Assembly (NCBI GenBank): GCA_029204225.1
Contig: CM055109.1
Location: 437,500-471,687 of the forward strand
From: Diphasiastrum complanatum
Lineage: Eukaryota > Streptophyta > Lycopodiopsida > Lycopodiales > Lycopodiaceae
Direction of reading: 5' to 3'
DNA: 34,188 bases
The stretch's first letter is position 1. Every line of letters starts with the position of its first letter. The notes under the pieces were generated by a model. It was not told the DNA's origin and made no database searches. It worked only from the letters and a program-made list of their open reading frames with translations. Below are positions 8,773-19,234 of this stretch, piece by piece. Made by a program: the position numbers and the translations under genes.

Positions 8773-11283
8773 AGTTGTCTAATTTTAGTTCTTAGAAATA
8801 AGAGAGCGTTGTTAATGCTTCCACTTTCATTCTAATGTAACAGTAGAGCATGGTTGGATGCAAAGCAAGTAGCTCGGTGTAACATACCTTGCACAAATTT
8901 TCCAATTTCTTTGATTTATAAAGAGTAAATCAAATCAGTTTTGGACCAAATTTTCAGTGATATCTTAGAAGGCTCCATATTTAATTTATGAAGTATTAAT
9001 ACCATTTACTTTTTGAAATGTGGAAGTGTACTTTTCCAGTATAGGGTGAGAAAACTGTCAAATTTAAACGTTGAAACCACAGATGGATGGGTTCATAGCT
9101 TTGAAAAGAGATTACAATTTCCCCCAACATTCAAAACTTAAGGTTCTGATGTAGAAAAACTTTTTCCCATTGATTTTATGTGACAGCACACCTTGCAACT
9201 ACTCACAGTTTTAGTTCAATCTGAAGTTTGGCCAAATTATCCGACGAAGTTACAACTTGAAAATTGGTCCAAGAAGCTGACAGTTATCAACCATATTGGG
9301 CTCTTCAAATTTAACTCCTGCATCCCTTGATGTTTGAAGTCCTTGAGAGAAAATAATCACGAGCTACATAAATATAAGAACCTCCAGAATGGTGAATTAT
9401 CCACAACAGGAGAGACTAACAAAGATGAGAGAGACTTTTTCCGAAAATGTTGTCTCAATTCTTCTTGCGGGGGGGGGGGGGGAGTGAGAATAGTTGTAAA
9501 CTAGATAAACATGAGGCTGTCTGAGGCATAGATCATATACTCCACTTGATTTCTTTCTACATAAAATCAAGGATTTTCATACCCAGGAGGTGGTGATTTT
9601 ATCATATTGTAGATTTGTGGATTGTTGATATTGTTGAGATATTGATTATGTAGAATATTGAAATGTTAATTGGTTAAATCAGGTGGTGGTTGGGTGGTGA
9701 TGCAATTGAATTTGTCAATTAAAGTATGATCATAGAATGATATCTTTTATGAGATAATGAATAATGTAGTGCCATGTGTTAGAATAATAAAGTAGTGTTA
9801 CACTTGGTTGGAAAAGTGGCATCATAAGATTGAAAAATGCCTTCTTAGTAGTACTACATCAAAATTCAAATGAGGTGTTGGATAATTCTACACTGGCTGT
9901 GTGACGACCTAAAGCACTGACTTGTGTTCAAGTCAAGGAACTAGTATGATTTCATGGCTGTTAGGTTTTACCTGACCATCAAACAAAAGTAAAGCGTTCA
10001 TGATGCTTAACGTGCTCCATAAGAATCGCAGAAGCCAATTGAATTTCTTTCCTGGTCTAGAAAACAAAGGAAGGACACAGTGCTTGAGGTGCCTTATATC
10101 AATTTTTTTTACTAGCAGGTAAAACCTTAAATAAATCATTTCCAGCCTTTTAACTTTTTACAATGCGTGGCAGCTGGTTGATAATGGGCTGGACCAAGCT
10201 TGTGGAATTCTGCACCTGATTCATAGTACAGATGAGCTTAGCTTATCCTCCTAAGTGGAAGTAACCAGATTTTAGTCTGCCACTCCCGTGTCACAAGGAC
10301 TAAAATGGAAAGTCAAAGGTAGTCAAATTCCTACAACACAAGTGACAAATTGGCTTCACAAAAAAGCTTCAGTTTCTGGCATCTTTAGAAATGCTTCTCT
10401 TAAATCATGAGATCAGAGTGCCTGAAACCAACATGAACATACATGAGTAACAGGAATCTTCTTCGTTGAAAAGAATTCATAACTCCCAAAAGAACTGATT
10501 GACCATAAATAAAAGATACATTATGGCACCTCAACCCCCACCCACTCAAAAACGAAACCAAAAACTTGGAAATATTCCAAAGATAGCATCAAACAACTTT
10601 AAAAAATATCTCTGGGTAGCTAAATGGGCCAGTATCCTGTTCAAGTGGTTTTCTAGTACATCATAATATTAAGTGGTTTGCTTTCAAGCTAAGCCTTGTG
10701 GATCATAAAGCCTGAGCTTTGGTAGTTACAATTTTGAAGAATATTACGTTGGTTCATGTAGGAAAACTTTCAGCTTGACCTTCCTAAAGCAAATGGAAGT
10801 CAATGACGAGAAACATTCTCTATAGCACTTAAAGCAGAAAAGAGTCAGAGTTTTGTAATCCCATGTGATGTACTTCATGAGTTATCAGATTGAGGTACTA
10901 CTGTATTTTCTAGCCTCAAAGTTCTAGTTCATCTATGTTAAGCTTATGATAGCTTGTTATGAACCCACTCTAGAAACTTGGGAAACTTCTAAGTAATTAA
11001 TGTGTCATTACTACTTGCAGACATTCTTTATTGTTTATTGTTTATACGTATGATTTCTTGGCACTTGAAAAATTTTATCTCCTCTATCACCTATTGCTTC
11101 TTAGCATGCTTGGTTAATGCAAATAGCTTGGGATGTTTACCTTGATTTGGTGCAGCAGAAGCATGGTAGTCCCATGATGCCTCGTTTGGTATGGTTCGAA
11201 CCCCTTCTAGTAGCTTGGGTTGCAGTTGTCTAGTTTATGAGGTTATCTAGCATGCTTGGTCACTATGTATAGCCTGGGTTGCA
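8773..11283. other. No gene recognised; A/T-rich intergenic DNA
   Basis: I see no supported gene. There is a run of 14 G at 9469-9482. A 68-codon minus-strand frame at 9933-10139 (with a segment NWLLRFLWSTLSIMNALLLF) matches nothing I know. Related short phrases of the type TAGCATGCTTGGT...ATAGC.TGGG occur near 11103 and 11249, suggesting an old internal duplication. Confidence 0.5.
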
Positions 11284-12734
11284 TTGTTTTCTACTCATGT
11301 TTGGTTTATGCATGTGCCTTGGAGGTTTTCCAACATATGGCATTATTTGTCCATTTGGCTGAGCTGGTCCTTTAATGCTGCTCTTTGGCCTTTGCGGATT
11401 ATTATACCTTTAGGTAATGTCTTTATAGCAGTTATTTTATTCAGCTGCTTGCTATTAACAGAGGCGATTAACACTGCAGCAGTTTCTCTATTTGGAGTGA
11501 CAATTCTGGCCAGGTCTCTTGTCTATCACACCTTTTGGGCTCCTTTGTATCCTTTTGCCTCTACTTACATGATGACTATATATACATGGAGACTATCTGC
11601 TTTAGCCATGGCTTTCTATTCAGATTTTAGAGATTATGATATGGGTGTGGCTTTTATGGGATCTTTCCTCTGGGTCGTCTGTTGAAGCTACTTGTCACCA
11701 TTTGTCATCTCTTTGGATCACTTGGACTATTGTTGGATGTCCATTCCTGGTGAGTTTTTTATGTTTTATAGTGTACTCTTCAGGTAGCAAGCTTTGTCTT
11801 TGGCTATGCTTGATATGGTGCTATCTATTGATGCATTCTGATGCCACTTTTGGTCTATCAAGTTGGTGTGGGACATCCATATTCGCAGTAGATTTCATGA
11901 TTATGCATTTAATTGGGGCATGGGGTTGGCCAGATTGGTGTGGTGTTTGGCTTTAAGCATCGAAGTTATGGAATTACATTTCCTTTATATTGTGCTTTTG
12001 ATGGTTCTACATGGCACTACAGCTTGCTATGGTATTTTACTCCTTGGTCCACTGGTGCAGTAGTAGGGCTTACACAAAGCAACAATGTTTCCATTGATGC
12101 AACATTGGTCTTTCATAATTGGGGTCAGGATGTTCATAGGGATGCCTTTCCTTTGGAATTCTTGGTCCATAAGACTCGCCTGGTATATACATGTTTGGAG
12201 AATTTCTAGCAAAGGAATATTTTGATGCTTTCATGTGGCATTCTTGGGCCATCCTAGTAACTTGACAAAGCTTCAAGTTTCTCTTCAAGTTGGGGCTTTG
12301 TGGTACAACATGGTAACATCATGATACATATAAAATTTTGTGGATGTTTTTCCAACATGATGATGCTTGTACATGTCCACATTGACAGCAATGTTTTTTC
12401 ATCGTAGGATCAGTATGGACATCCTGTCTATATTAGTACCCTATGCATATCGGTTCCCTTTGTTATGTTCTGCCCAAATAGTTAAATTAGTTATGTGTTC
12501 TTACAAACAGTGGGCCCTACCTGTCAATTGGTATGGTTTGTAAATAGGCAAGCTTTCACGGAAAAATGATTTCAATCGGCTATGAGCCAGAACTAATAGC
12601 AGATACAATTTCTAGTAGAGTCAAATTTGTCACAACCTATCGAGAGTTAGGATATATATTGTTGAATACTTTTCGCATAATAGGAAAGGTGCTTTTAAAA
12701 AGTTGAACGCGATAGCCTCCATATTGAATAGCTG
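11284..12734. other. No gene recognised; T/G-rich plus strand with overlapping hydrophobic frames
   Basis: Several overlapping plus-strand frames of 60-133 codons (11284-12209) are rich in Trp, Phe, Leu and Cys. That is what any T/G-rich strand yields in all three frames, and none shows membrane-protein family motifs, so I do not call genes. The uniform TTTGG/TGGTT composition across about 1 kb may reflect an old decayed repeat. Confidence 0.45.
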
Positions 12735-13400
12735 CCGAACCAATTAAACTTCCTTGGGGGGGGGGGGGGGGGCCGCCCTCTGAGGCGGAAGGCCCTTCCC
12801 ACGGCAGGAATGGCCTTCGCGGTGTGAAAACTTCTACTTTTTTTTTTCCCGTTTTTTTCACCGGCAATTTTTTTTTTACATGCACCAAACTCTTAAGAAA
12901 ATCGTAAGTAGCTCGGAAGGAATCCCCTTAGAAGGCATCACCTCTCGCTGAGTAAACCAAACTCGTAAGGAAGTCGTAGCCGATAAGGAATCCCCTAATC
13001 CCATTACGAAGGCACTAAGATCCCTACGCCTAAGATACCCGTAAGGAATCCCATTACGAGGGCATTACGAGGTGCTCATCAGGGACCCGTAAGGAATCCC
13101 CTTAAGAAGGCGTTGGGACCTTTGGCTTGAGAGGAGCCCATAACGAGTTTTCCTCTATGAGGCATTACAAACGAAATACAACTTGCGAAGAACTTTCGAA
13201 AGATGGCCTCTTCTCTCACGAAGATCCTACGAAAGGAAGCACCGAAACAATACGTGGGACGTCCTGATCACCCATCACTGGTGAAGGATTCAACCCCGGC
13301 TAAGGGAAAGGAGCGTCATAAAAGAAATAATCCTCTGTCTCATGATCTCCATTTTCCCTGCAAATGGGCATCTACTAAGAGATTGTCCATCCTTTAAAGC
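12735..13400. repeat. GC-richer island with degenerate AAGGAATCCC repeats, organelle-like
   Basis: A run of 17 G (12756-12772) is followed by a GC-rich block (GCCGCCCTC, GGCGGAAGGCCC, CACGGCAGG) and then a repeated motif. AAGGAATCCC, usually followed by TTAC/TTA and GAAGGC or GAGGGC, begins at 12917, 12985, 13043 and 13091. The first two lie in a diverged 70-bp tandem unit that opens ACCAAACTC (about 12885 and 12957). Composition contrasts with AT-rich DNA on both sides. The style resembles plant mitochondrial intergenic repeats, so a nuclear mitochondrial insertion is possible. A 64-codon plus frame at 13203-13397 is Lys/Arg-rich and unrecognised. Confidence 0.45.
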
Positions 13401-14430
13401 CTGCAACAGATTTCCCTATTGAAGAAAGCTATTCATTTTGTAACCATTATTCATCTCATAATGTCAATAACTTTACTCAGTTCGTGCTATGATTTTCAAG
13501 CAGCTTGATGGCGCTTGTAATTGGATGTTCAAGGCTTTTTGGTCATAAGTAAACAACCATTGCCGTTGTACATTTTTATACATTGCTCGTTGTTTAGAGC
13601 TTCCATAAGGCGAATATAGAATTGAAAGAAACAGTTTAAGATGCCCAGGTGCTAAGTACAGCCATTCAGGCGGCCCTCTTGCAATCTGCATATTTATGTT
13701 TCATGCAGCTTGCATTTATTTACTATTCTACATGAGAAATACACATCATCCTGTAGATTCAGATATTCAGCCAAGAAGCCAGTAAGCAGTCAGCAATGAG
13801 CAGATTATTCAGCTACACAATGAGAAGAAAAAAGAAAGGTAGCATAATACGTACTATGCATGAAATGGAAACCAGTTTTCTGCAGTAGCCAGAATCACGA
13901 GCGGCTAAGCTTCGATTGAATTCAAGACAATAAACGCAAATTCCATCTCACAAAACTACGCAAAATCCAGAACAGAAAACTCATTCCAAGCTTAGATCCA
14001 TGCCAAATCATCCAAAACAAAACAATCCTTCGTGTTGATCGATTCTATTACTCATAGACAGATGCAATTTGGACTCCGTCGTTGCTTGAATTTTCTTTTC
14101 GACTGGGTTAGGTGAGATTGGCGGTAGTAAACGTATATTTTAGTAGACAAGTCTATGCACCTTTTTCAATATTGAATTCTTTTGCCACCACCACCTTTTA
14201 AAAACATTATTCATGACTATGAATATTAATTTGTTCTCTTGTAAGTGACAATTAAGGGGCATCATTGTAGTGCAAAGATACCTTGGGATCAACTTTTTGC
14301 TTATGTTGGGAACTCCCTGAAATTGTTTATTTTGAGGGAATTTTGTGGCATAATCATATTCAAGCCCATCATGTAAGAGTTACCTTGATAGATTTCCTTA
14401 TCTTTAGGGGATTATGCCCTTGAACTTGTG
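13401..14430. other. No gene recognised
   Basis: AT-rich DNA with no supported gene. A 72-codon minus-strand frame at 13473-13691 shows no family signature. Confidence 0.5.
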
Positions 14431-14660
14431 TATTTGAAAGTACGTCATGAATATACTAATTGGATGATCCCCTTAAACACGTTGGCGCTGTCGCAAAAGC
14501 GATAATTTATTTGAAGTACATCATGCATATAATAATTGAACAATGCCCTTAAACACGTTGGCTTTTTCGCAAAAGCGATAATTTATTTGAAGTACATCAT
14601 GCATATACTAATTGGACGATGCCCTTAAACACGTTAACTTTGTCGCGGTAGTGATAAGCT
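14431..14660 (+). repeat. Three-copy tandem repeat, 76-77 bp period
   Basis: Units begin TATTTGAA(A)GTAC at 14431, 14508 and 14584. Each contains CATCATG(C/A)ATATA, then ATGCCCTTAAACACGTT and TCGCAAAAGCGATAA. The third copy diverges at its end (CGCGGTAGTGATAAG). A weak earlier copy (ATTATGCCCTTGAACTTGTG) precedes the first. Each unit contains the small hairpin TCGCAAAAGCGA. Confidence 0.85.
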
Positions 14661-15474
14661 ATTGTGAAAATCTGCTAAAAGGTGAGAGATCATTCTAAGG
14701 TGAGTTTGAACATTGAAATGAGTTTTTTGGCATTGTCTTGCAAAAGGTAATATTATGTGTTCAAGTTAGTCAATGGAGTTTATGTAAAAGTCAAAATTAA
14801 AGTCAATGTCCTAAATTGTAAGGGTATGTGCACATGAAAGCTTTGCCACATTGCTTAGGACTTTATGACAATAACGCGGACCATTAAATGCATCTCTATA
14901 TGCAAGTCATAAATTCCCTCTCTTTTGCATGCATGCCCACACTTTAGATGCATTTTTATATGCAAGTCATAAATAACAAAATGTTCACGTCTCTCTCTTT
15001 TTTGTTATCTTTTCTTGAAATGTCGTAGGTGCATTACAAAGCCTTACGGAATTCCTCCAAAAATTCAGCCCAATCACAACTCTATGGGTTGTGTCCTCCA
15101 CCACGAGGAGTCCTTACCCAAAGCAAAAAACCAACGAAATTCACTTTTTATTCTGGGACGTTGCGCAAGCTAGAGTAGCTTGGTCAACGATTTATCCAGT
15201 CATCAACAACTTCGAAGTTTTGGGTTGTTAGCCCAAGTTGTAAATCACAATGGCTAATTGTTGAATAGATTTTGCATAAAGTTCTTTCTATTTATTGTAA
15301 AGATGAAATTCCAACCCACCGCAACTCAGAATTTGCACCCATGAGTTTCAAATTTAAGGGGGTCATCACGGTCGAGTGATGTCGAGCGAATTTACATTTG
15401 CCACCCCTTACAAGAATTTCATTTCCACCATTTGCAAATAAAAACCAAAAAAATTTATGTTCGGTTCCAGTCAT
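14661..15474. repeat. Non-coding stretch with a 31-bp direct repeat
   Basis: No gene is supported. TTA(A/G)ATGCAT followed by TATATGCAAGTCATAAAT occurs at about 14885-14915 and again at 14944-14974, a 59-bp spacing with three or so differences. The stretch ends at the gypsy reverse-transcriptase fragment; the T-rich DNA at about 15020-15470 could be other parts of that element but shows no diagnostic motif. Confidence 0.5.
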
Positions 15475-15949
15475 TTTAATTATAGGCATAAGTACCCCAG
15501 TCAGTTGTAAGTGTCATTTTATCTTGATGTTATTCTTTAATATATATTTGATTATAGCCAAAGAAGCCATCAAGAGAACTATATCTTTTATGTCTAGCAA
15601 CTTTATCTAGAATAGAATTTGTAAAGAGTAAAGGATGATAATCTTTTTTAGTTGCATCGCTCAATCTCCTAAAATCTTGAGATAAACGAATTTTGTCTAT
15701 TTTTTCCTTTGGAACAATGACTATGAGAGACACTCATTCACTAATTAGAACTAGATATATGATGTCTACTTCAAGATATTTATCTAGCTCTATTTTAGCC
15801 ATCAAAGAATATTGAGGGTTTAATCTATCTTGTCTTTGTCGAACATGTTGAGCATCTAGTTTTAAATCAATTCTATGTTCACCATATTCCTTTGGTATGC
15901 TCTTCAAATCTTTCAAACTCCATGCAAAGACATCTTCATATTCTTTCAA
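15475..15949 (-). pseudogene. Ty3/gypsy reverse transcriptase fragment
   Basis: The minus strand encodes the N-terminal third of a Ty3/gypsy reverse transcriptase. It begins with LKEYEDVFAWSLKDL, followed by VRQRQDRLNPQY and the ELDKYLE segment that precedes the palm. A stop at 15734-15736 interrupts it. VIVPKEK and the RxxxDFRRLSDATKKD block follow, then SSLDGFFGYNQI, which contains the first catalytic Asp of the family (normally FLDGFSGY.QI). After a stop, NNIKMTLTTDWGTYAYN continues homology to about 15475, where it ends abruptly. The YLDD box, RNase H and integrase are absent. No LTR was found for it. Confidence 0.9.
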
Positions 15950-16057
15950 TCATTTACATTGATTCCCCTCACTATTGTATTGAGTTTTTGAGAGTTAATG
16001 GAGATTTGGCAATCTGTGACTATTTCAGTTTCTCTCTCTACTTGAGGCTTGATTGGC

Positions 16058-16209
16058 ACTTTCTGTTATGGCCTAATGGGGGTTTGTACCATTAGGGTCT
16101 GTCTTGGTTGTAGGGACTAGAGGCCTAATCTGGATAGTAGTCGAGTAGAACCATGGAAGCAAGACAACCCCTAATGGTACAAACCCCCATTAGGGCCGTA
16201 ACACTTTCT
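16058..16209. mobile_element. MITE-like element with 42-43 bp terminal inverted repeats
   Basis: The element proper is 16065-16202 (138 bp). The left arm (16065-16106) starts GTTATGGCCTAATGGGGG; the right arm (16160-16202) ends CCCCCATTAGGGCCGTAAC. The arms are inverted copies with only about two substitutions and two single-base indels, separated by 53 bp. ACTTTCT flanks both sides (16058-16064 and 16203-16209), a likely 7-bp target duplication; one extra base on each side also permits an 8-bp CACTTTCT reading with shifted ends. It has no coding capacity. Superfamily is uncertain (8-bp would fit hAT). Confidence 0.8.
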
Positions 16210-17779
16210 CTCTCTACCCGAGAGAAACAACTTTTTGTACTTAGTTTTTTTCATATGTACTTTCCACACGTGTGAAAAAACTTAGTTGATGAGTGCATAC
16301 ATGTATATTTGTGTCTTTGCCTTAACTTTTTTAAATTGATCTTGATTATCAATCTATTGTTGATCTAAAGTGCAAACACAAAGCTTAGGAGATCATTATC
16401 ACACATTAAGGGCATTCCCAAACGTGTGAATTTTCACAATCTCTTAGTATATGTCTCTCTATTATCTATATGTTTTTCTCTATGTGTTGCATTGATCTGC
16501 ATTCCGATATACATTCAATAGCTATAAAATTAGTTGCTTATCTAGATTAAAAAAGTTATTAATCAATGCATTTACAAGATGGATGTCTTAGCTTAGTTCT
16601 CTTTAAATAAGTAGAATTAGTGTAGTATATAAGATTATCATTCTCACGAAGATGGATAGTGTCTAAATAATGGAGTTATTCAAGTGAGAGACAACCAATA
16701 CTATCTTAATGTTAAATTCTGAATTCACACATTGAAATAATATTGTGTTTCGAAGAACTCTTAGTGAAATACACTTGATAGGTTTCCTATCAAAATTAAT
16801 CAACCAAAATTTTAATAAAGTTCTGTTCTACCAAGTCAAGCTAAATGTTTCTGAGAATCGAATCTTCAAATTATCTAAGTACTGCTCGAATTGTCGAACA
16901 TATTCATCAGTGAACAGTACTGTTGACAATCCTAAGATGGAATTCAACGATGAATCAGATCTCACTTTCAAATAGTACTAGAACTTGACTTCAAATCGAG
17001 AAATTGGAACTCGATCAATAATTGAACATGATAAAGATCAACTTTAAACTCTTAGTTAAGAAGACACAGTTTAAACACCCGACCGTATCAATCACCACAG
17101 CACAACGTCAAGTGCAACAAGACCATAGAATTGTTCTCCTCAAACTGTATATTCAACTAGCTCGTAATTACAAAGATAAGTTGCTTAAAAAACACTCAAA
17201 GGGTTCGTAAAAGAAAGATGGTCCGATAACTCTAGAACTAAGCACACGTGTTGCCGTCGAAATAAGAAAGCACTGTATAAGTTGATCATTGCTATTTTAA
17301 CTCTCTCCCTCAATGATCAACGTCTTATTCTTAGTTTCATCATATTTAAATAATTGAAATTCTATTAATAAATTTTAATATTTTGAAAGATAAAAAAATA
17401 TTACCAATTTTGATAATATTCATTAATTTTTTGATAATACAATTTTAGAATAAATTCAAAATAGAAGCAAATAACATTCATTAAAATAAATATTTATTAA
17501 ATTTATATATAAAAAATAATATTAAAAATATATTTTAAAATATTTCAAATAGCCAATAATATAAATAAATACAAATGAATATAAAAACTTCATGCCACAT
17601 AAGTTTGAAATTTATATATAATTTTCAAAATGATAAAATAGTCTCGTACATGCTTTCCAAAAATCATCAAGGTCGTTGACGTCTTTGGGCTTTTCTGGAA
17701 TAGCCTCAATAGACTAGAAAAACAACATCTTCAACAATTTGATCTATAGTAATAACATTACAATTTTGAACTAGGACAT
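16210..17779. other. No gene recognised; includes very AT-rich block
   Basis: Two small plus-strand frames (16745-16975 and 17022-17210) show no family signature. From about 17340 to 17640 the DNA is almost entirely A and T, with runs of AAATATATTTTAAAATATTT type, beyond its neighbours. It might act as a matrix-attachment region, but that is inference from composition only. Confidence 0.45.
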
Positions 17780-18300
17780 TTACAAAGTCCCGTAAGTCAC
17801 CCACTTTCCCACTAACGGGAGATTGTCGTTCTTTTGACCAAAGAAGTAAGAATCTTCGTCATCTGTAGACTTTCCTGTCTCAACTAATTCGTTTGACAAA
17901 ACTGATATAAATTTCATCTGTATTTTTAGAAATTCTACTAAACTAGAATCTAATTTTACAACAGCAACATGTTTGCCTTTTTGCACAGTGCATGCGCTTG
18001 TAGTGCCGCTTCCACTGAACAAATCTAACACCCAATCTGCTGGGTGGAAAAAAAATTTCAATAATATAATTAATTAATTGTTGTGGCTTTTGATAAGGAC
18101 AAGCCACGAAATCTGTCATCGGATTTTTCAGTTTTTTTGTGACTGTTGGAAATTGAAACAAATTCTCAAAGCTAGTCAAGTCGGTGGTGTTGTAATGCAG
18201 CATAGATCATTTGTCATCCAATGAATAATAACCAATGGTTATGTATTCAATCTCATTGCACAGTCATGCACCACCAGCATTGCGAACATTGGGCTTGTAC
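17780..18300 (-). pseudogene. DNA N4/N6-methyltransferase-like domain (decayed)
   Basis: The minus strand encodes PADWVLDLFSGSGTTSA, followed by KGKHVAVVKLD. This is AdoMet-binding motif I and the acidic strand-2 end of N4-cytosine/N6-adenine DNA methyltransferases (PF01555 type, usually LDPFSGSGTT). Upstream, after one frameshift, are CPYQKPQQLINYIIEIFFPP, matching the Pro-Lys-Pro and helix before motif I, and earlier LHYNTTDL and EYITIGYYS. Motif I lies at the C-terminal side, as in permuted classes where motif IV precedes it. I cannot find a DPPY/SPPY motif IV, so the catalytic part is lost or in an unseen exon. An acceptor-like TTTTTGTAG precedes the first readable codons at 18300. Tail: acidic (KSTDDEDSYFF). 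Confidence 0.7.
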
Positions 18301-18303
18301 CTA

Positions 18304-18526
18304 CAAAAAGAAAAATAAATTATTATTTCTGATGTCTCTCAATTCAGAACTTGACATATTTTGAACACTCTCATTTTCATCCGATGAGGTGAAAGACCCG
18401 TCTTCTTCATCAGAGTCGACTGGCTTATCGTCTTCAAAATCCGTGTCCAATGTTGATAAAAAACCTTGTAAGTCAGCTTTTTTTTGTTCATGACGATGGT
18501 TGTCTCATTAATCCAAGTCGTTCATT
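18304..18526 (-). pseudogene. Acidic tail segment between the DUF7869-like and methyltransferase parts
   Basis: The minus strand reads EQKKADLQGFLSTLD, then a Glu/Asp/Ser-rich stretch (FEDDKPVDSDEEDGSF, SSDENES) and SSELRDIRNN before the acceptor of the methyltransferase part. Its first bases abut the solo LTR at 18532. With the LTR removed, this segment follows the DUF7869-like C-terminus (reading NERLGLMRQPSS, then a frame change at an 8-A run). It therefore looks like the continuation of one gene rather than a separate one. Acidic linkers like this are common in transposase-like proteins but carry no fold assignment. Confidence 0.55.
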
Positions 18527-19234
18527 CAGTATGTGTGAAAGTATTGTACTTTAGGACCATAAATGGATCTACAAAAGATCCACAAGAGTGATTGGATGCT
18601 TGCTTAACAATCTATCAAAAAACTAGACACAAAAAAGTTGATCTAGATTGGCAATTTGACAAACAACAAGCATTGACAATCAAAAACATTGATAAACATT
18701 GACATCCGAGCCCAAACGTGTACTACAGGCTGTAGTACGGCCTTCAAACTAAGAAACAAGTAAAAATTGATTTGGTTTCATCTGGATCACAAAAACTCAA
18801 TGTACATAGTGAACTAGCTTGAGATTGCCAATGAGCTCCAAAAAAATTCTATCTTCTCACTATGAGAGCTTGAAATACATAGCAAATTTGACTTCCTTCT
18901 TGAAGTTAGGTGGATTTACAGCATGTAATAAGAAAGTTAACTCACTCTTCTTGCCCTAAAATGAAACCCTAGCCTAGATCCTAGAGTTATGCTTGGTAGG
19001 TGATAGTTGGTCAAATTTTCACCTTAAACTTAGGTGTAGGTCCTATAAAGTAGGGATGACCACCAAATAGACATGACTAACTCTCTTGACTTGACCTAAC
19101 CTACATTAGGAGTGGGTTTCCATGTGGCATCTTGGCCTTCCATGTGTAGAACCCAATTATACACAATATTTACAAAGTTCTACATGGTTTTTTATCAAGC
19201 TAGATTTGCCAATTTTTGGCAATTCTTCACAGTA
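18527..19234. mobile_element. Solo LTR with 5-bp target duplication CAGTA
   Basis: The LTR spans 18532-19229 (698 bp), begins TGTGTGAAAG and ends AATTCTTCA, so TG...CA. CAGTA occurs exactly on both sides (18527-18531 and 19230-19234). There is no internal region, as expected after recombination between two LTRs. A TATA-like CTATAAAG is present near 19050 on the plus strand, suggesting plus orientation. It splits a minus-strand coding region whose two halves read on across the empty site, and a second copy of that coding region at 25.9 kb lacks the insertion. Confidence 0.75.

Noticed and set aside
9933-10139. Minus-strand 68-codon frame with a WLLRFLW segment
   Set aside because: Single short frame, no family match and no neighbouring exon.
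11190-11206. GGTTCGAACC, a tRNA T-loop-like motif
   Set aside because: No A box at the right distance and no cloverleaf around it.
11284-12209. Long hydrophobic plus-strand frames resembling membrane proteins
   Set aside because: All three frames look hydrophobic because the strand is T/G-rich; no conserved transporter or oxidase motif and no start context.
12637-12888. Minus-strand frame with a Pro run (GGPPPPPQGS)
   Set aside because: The Pro run is just the 17-G homopolymer read on the other strand.
16745-17210. Two plus-strand frames of 62-76 codons
   Set aside because: No homology recognised, AT-rich context, no splice or promoter evidence.
18719-18737. Perfect short palindrome GTACTACAG-G-CTGTAGTAC
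   Set aside because: Isolated, inside the solo LTR, not followed by a U run; too little to call a terminator or regulatory hairpin.
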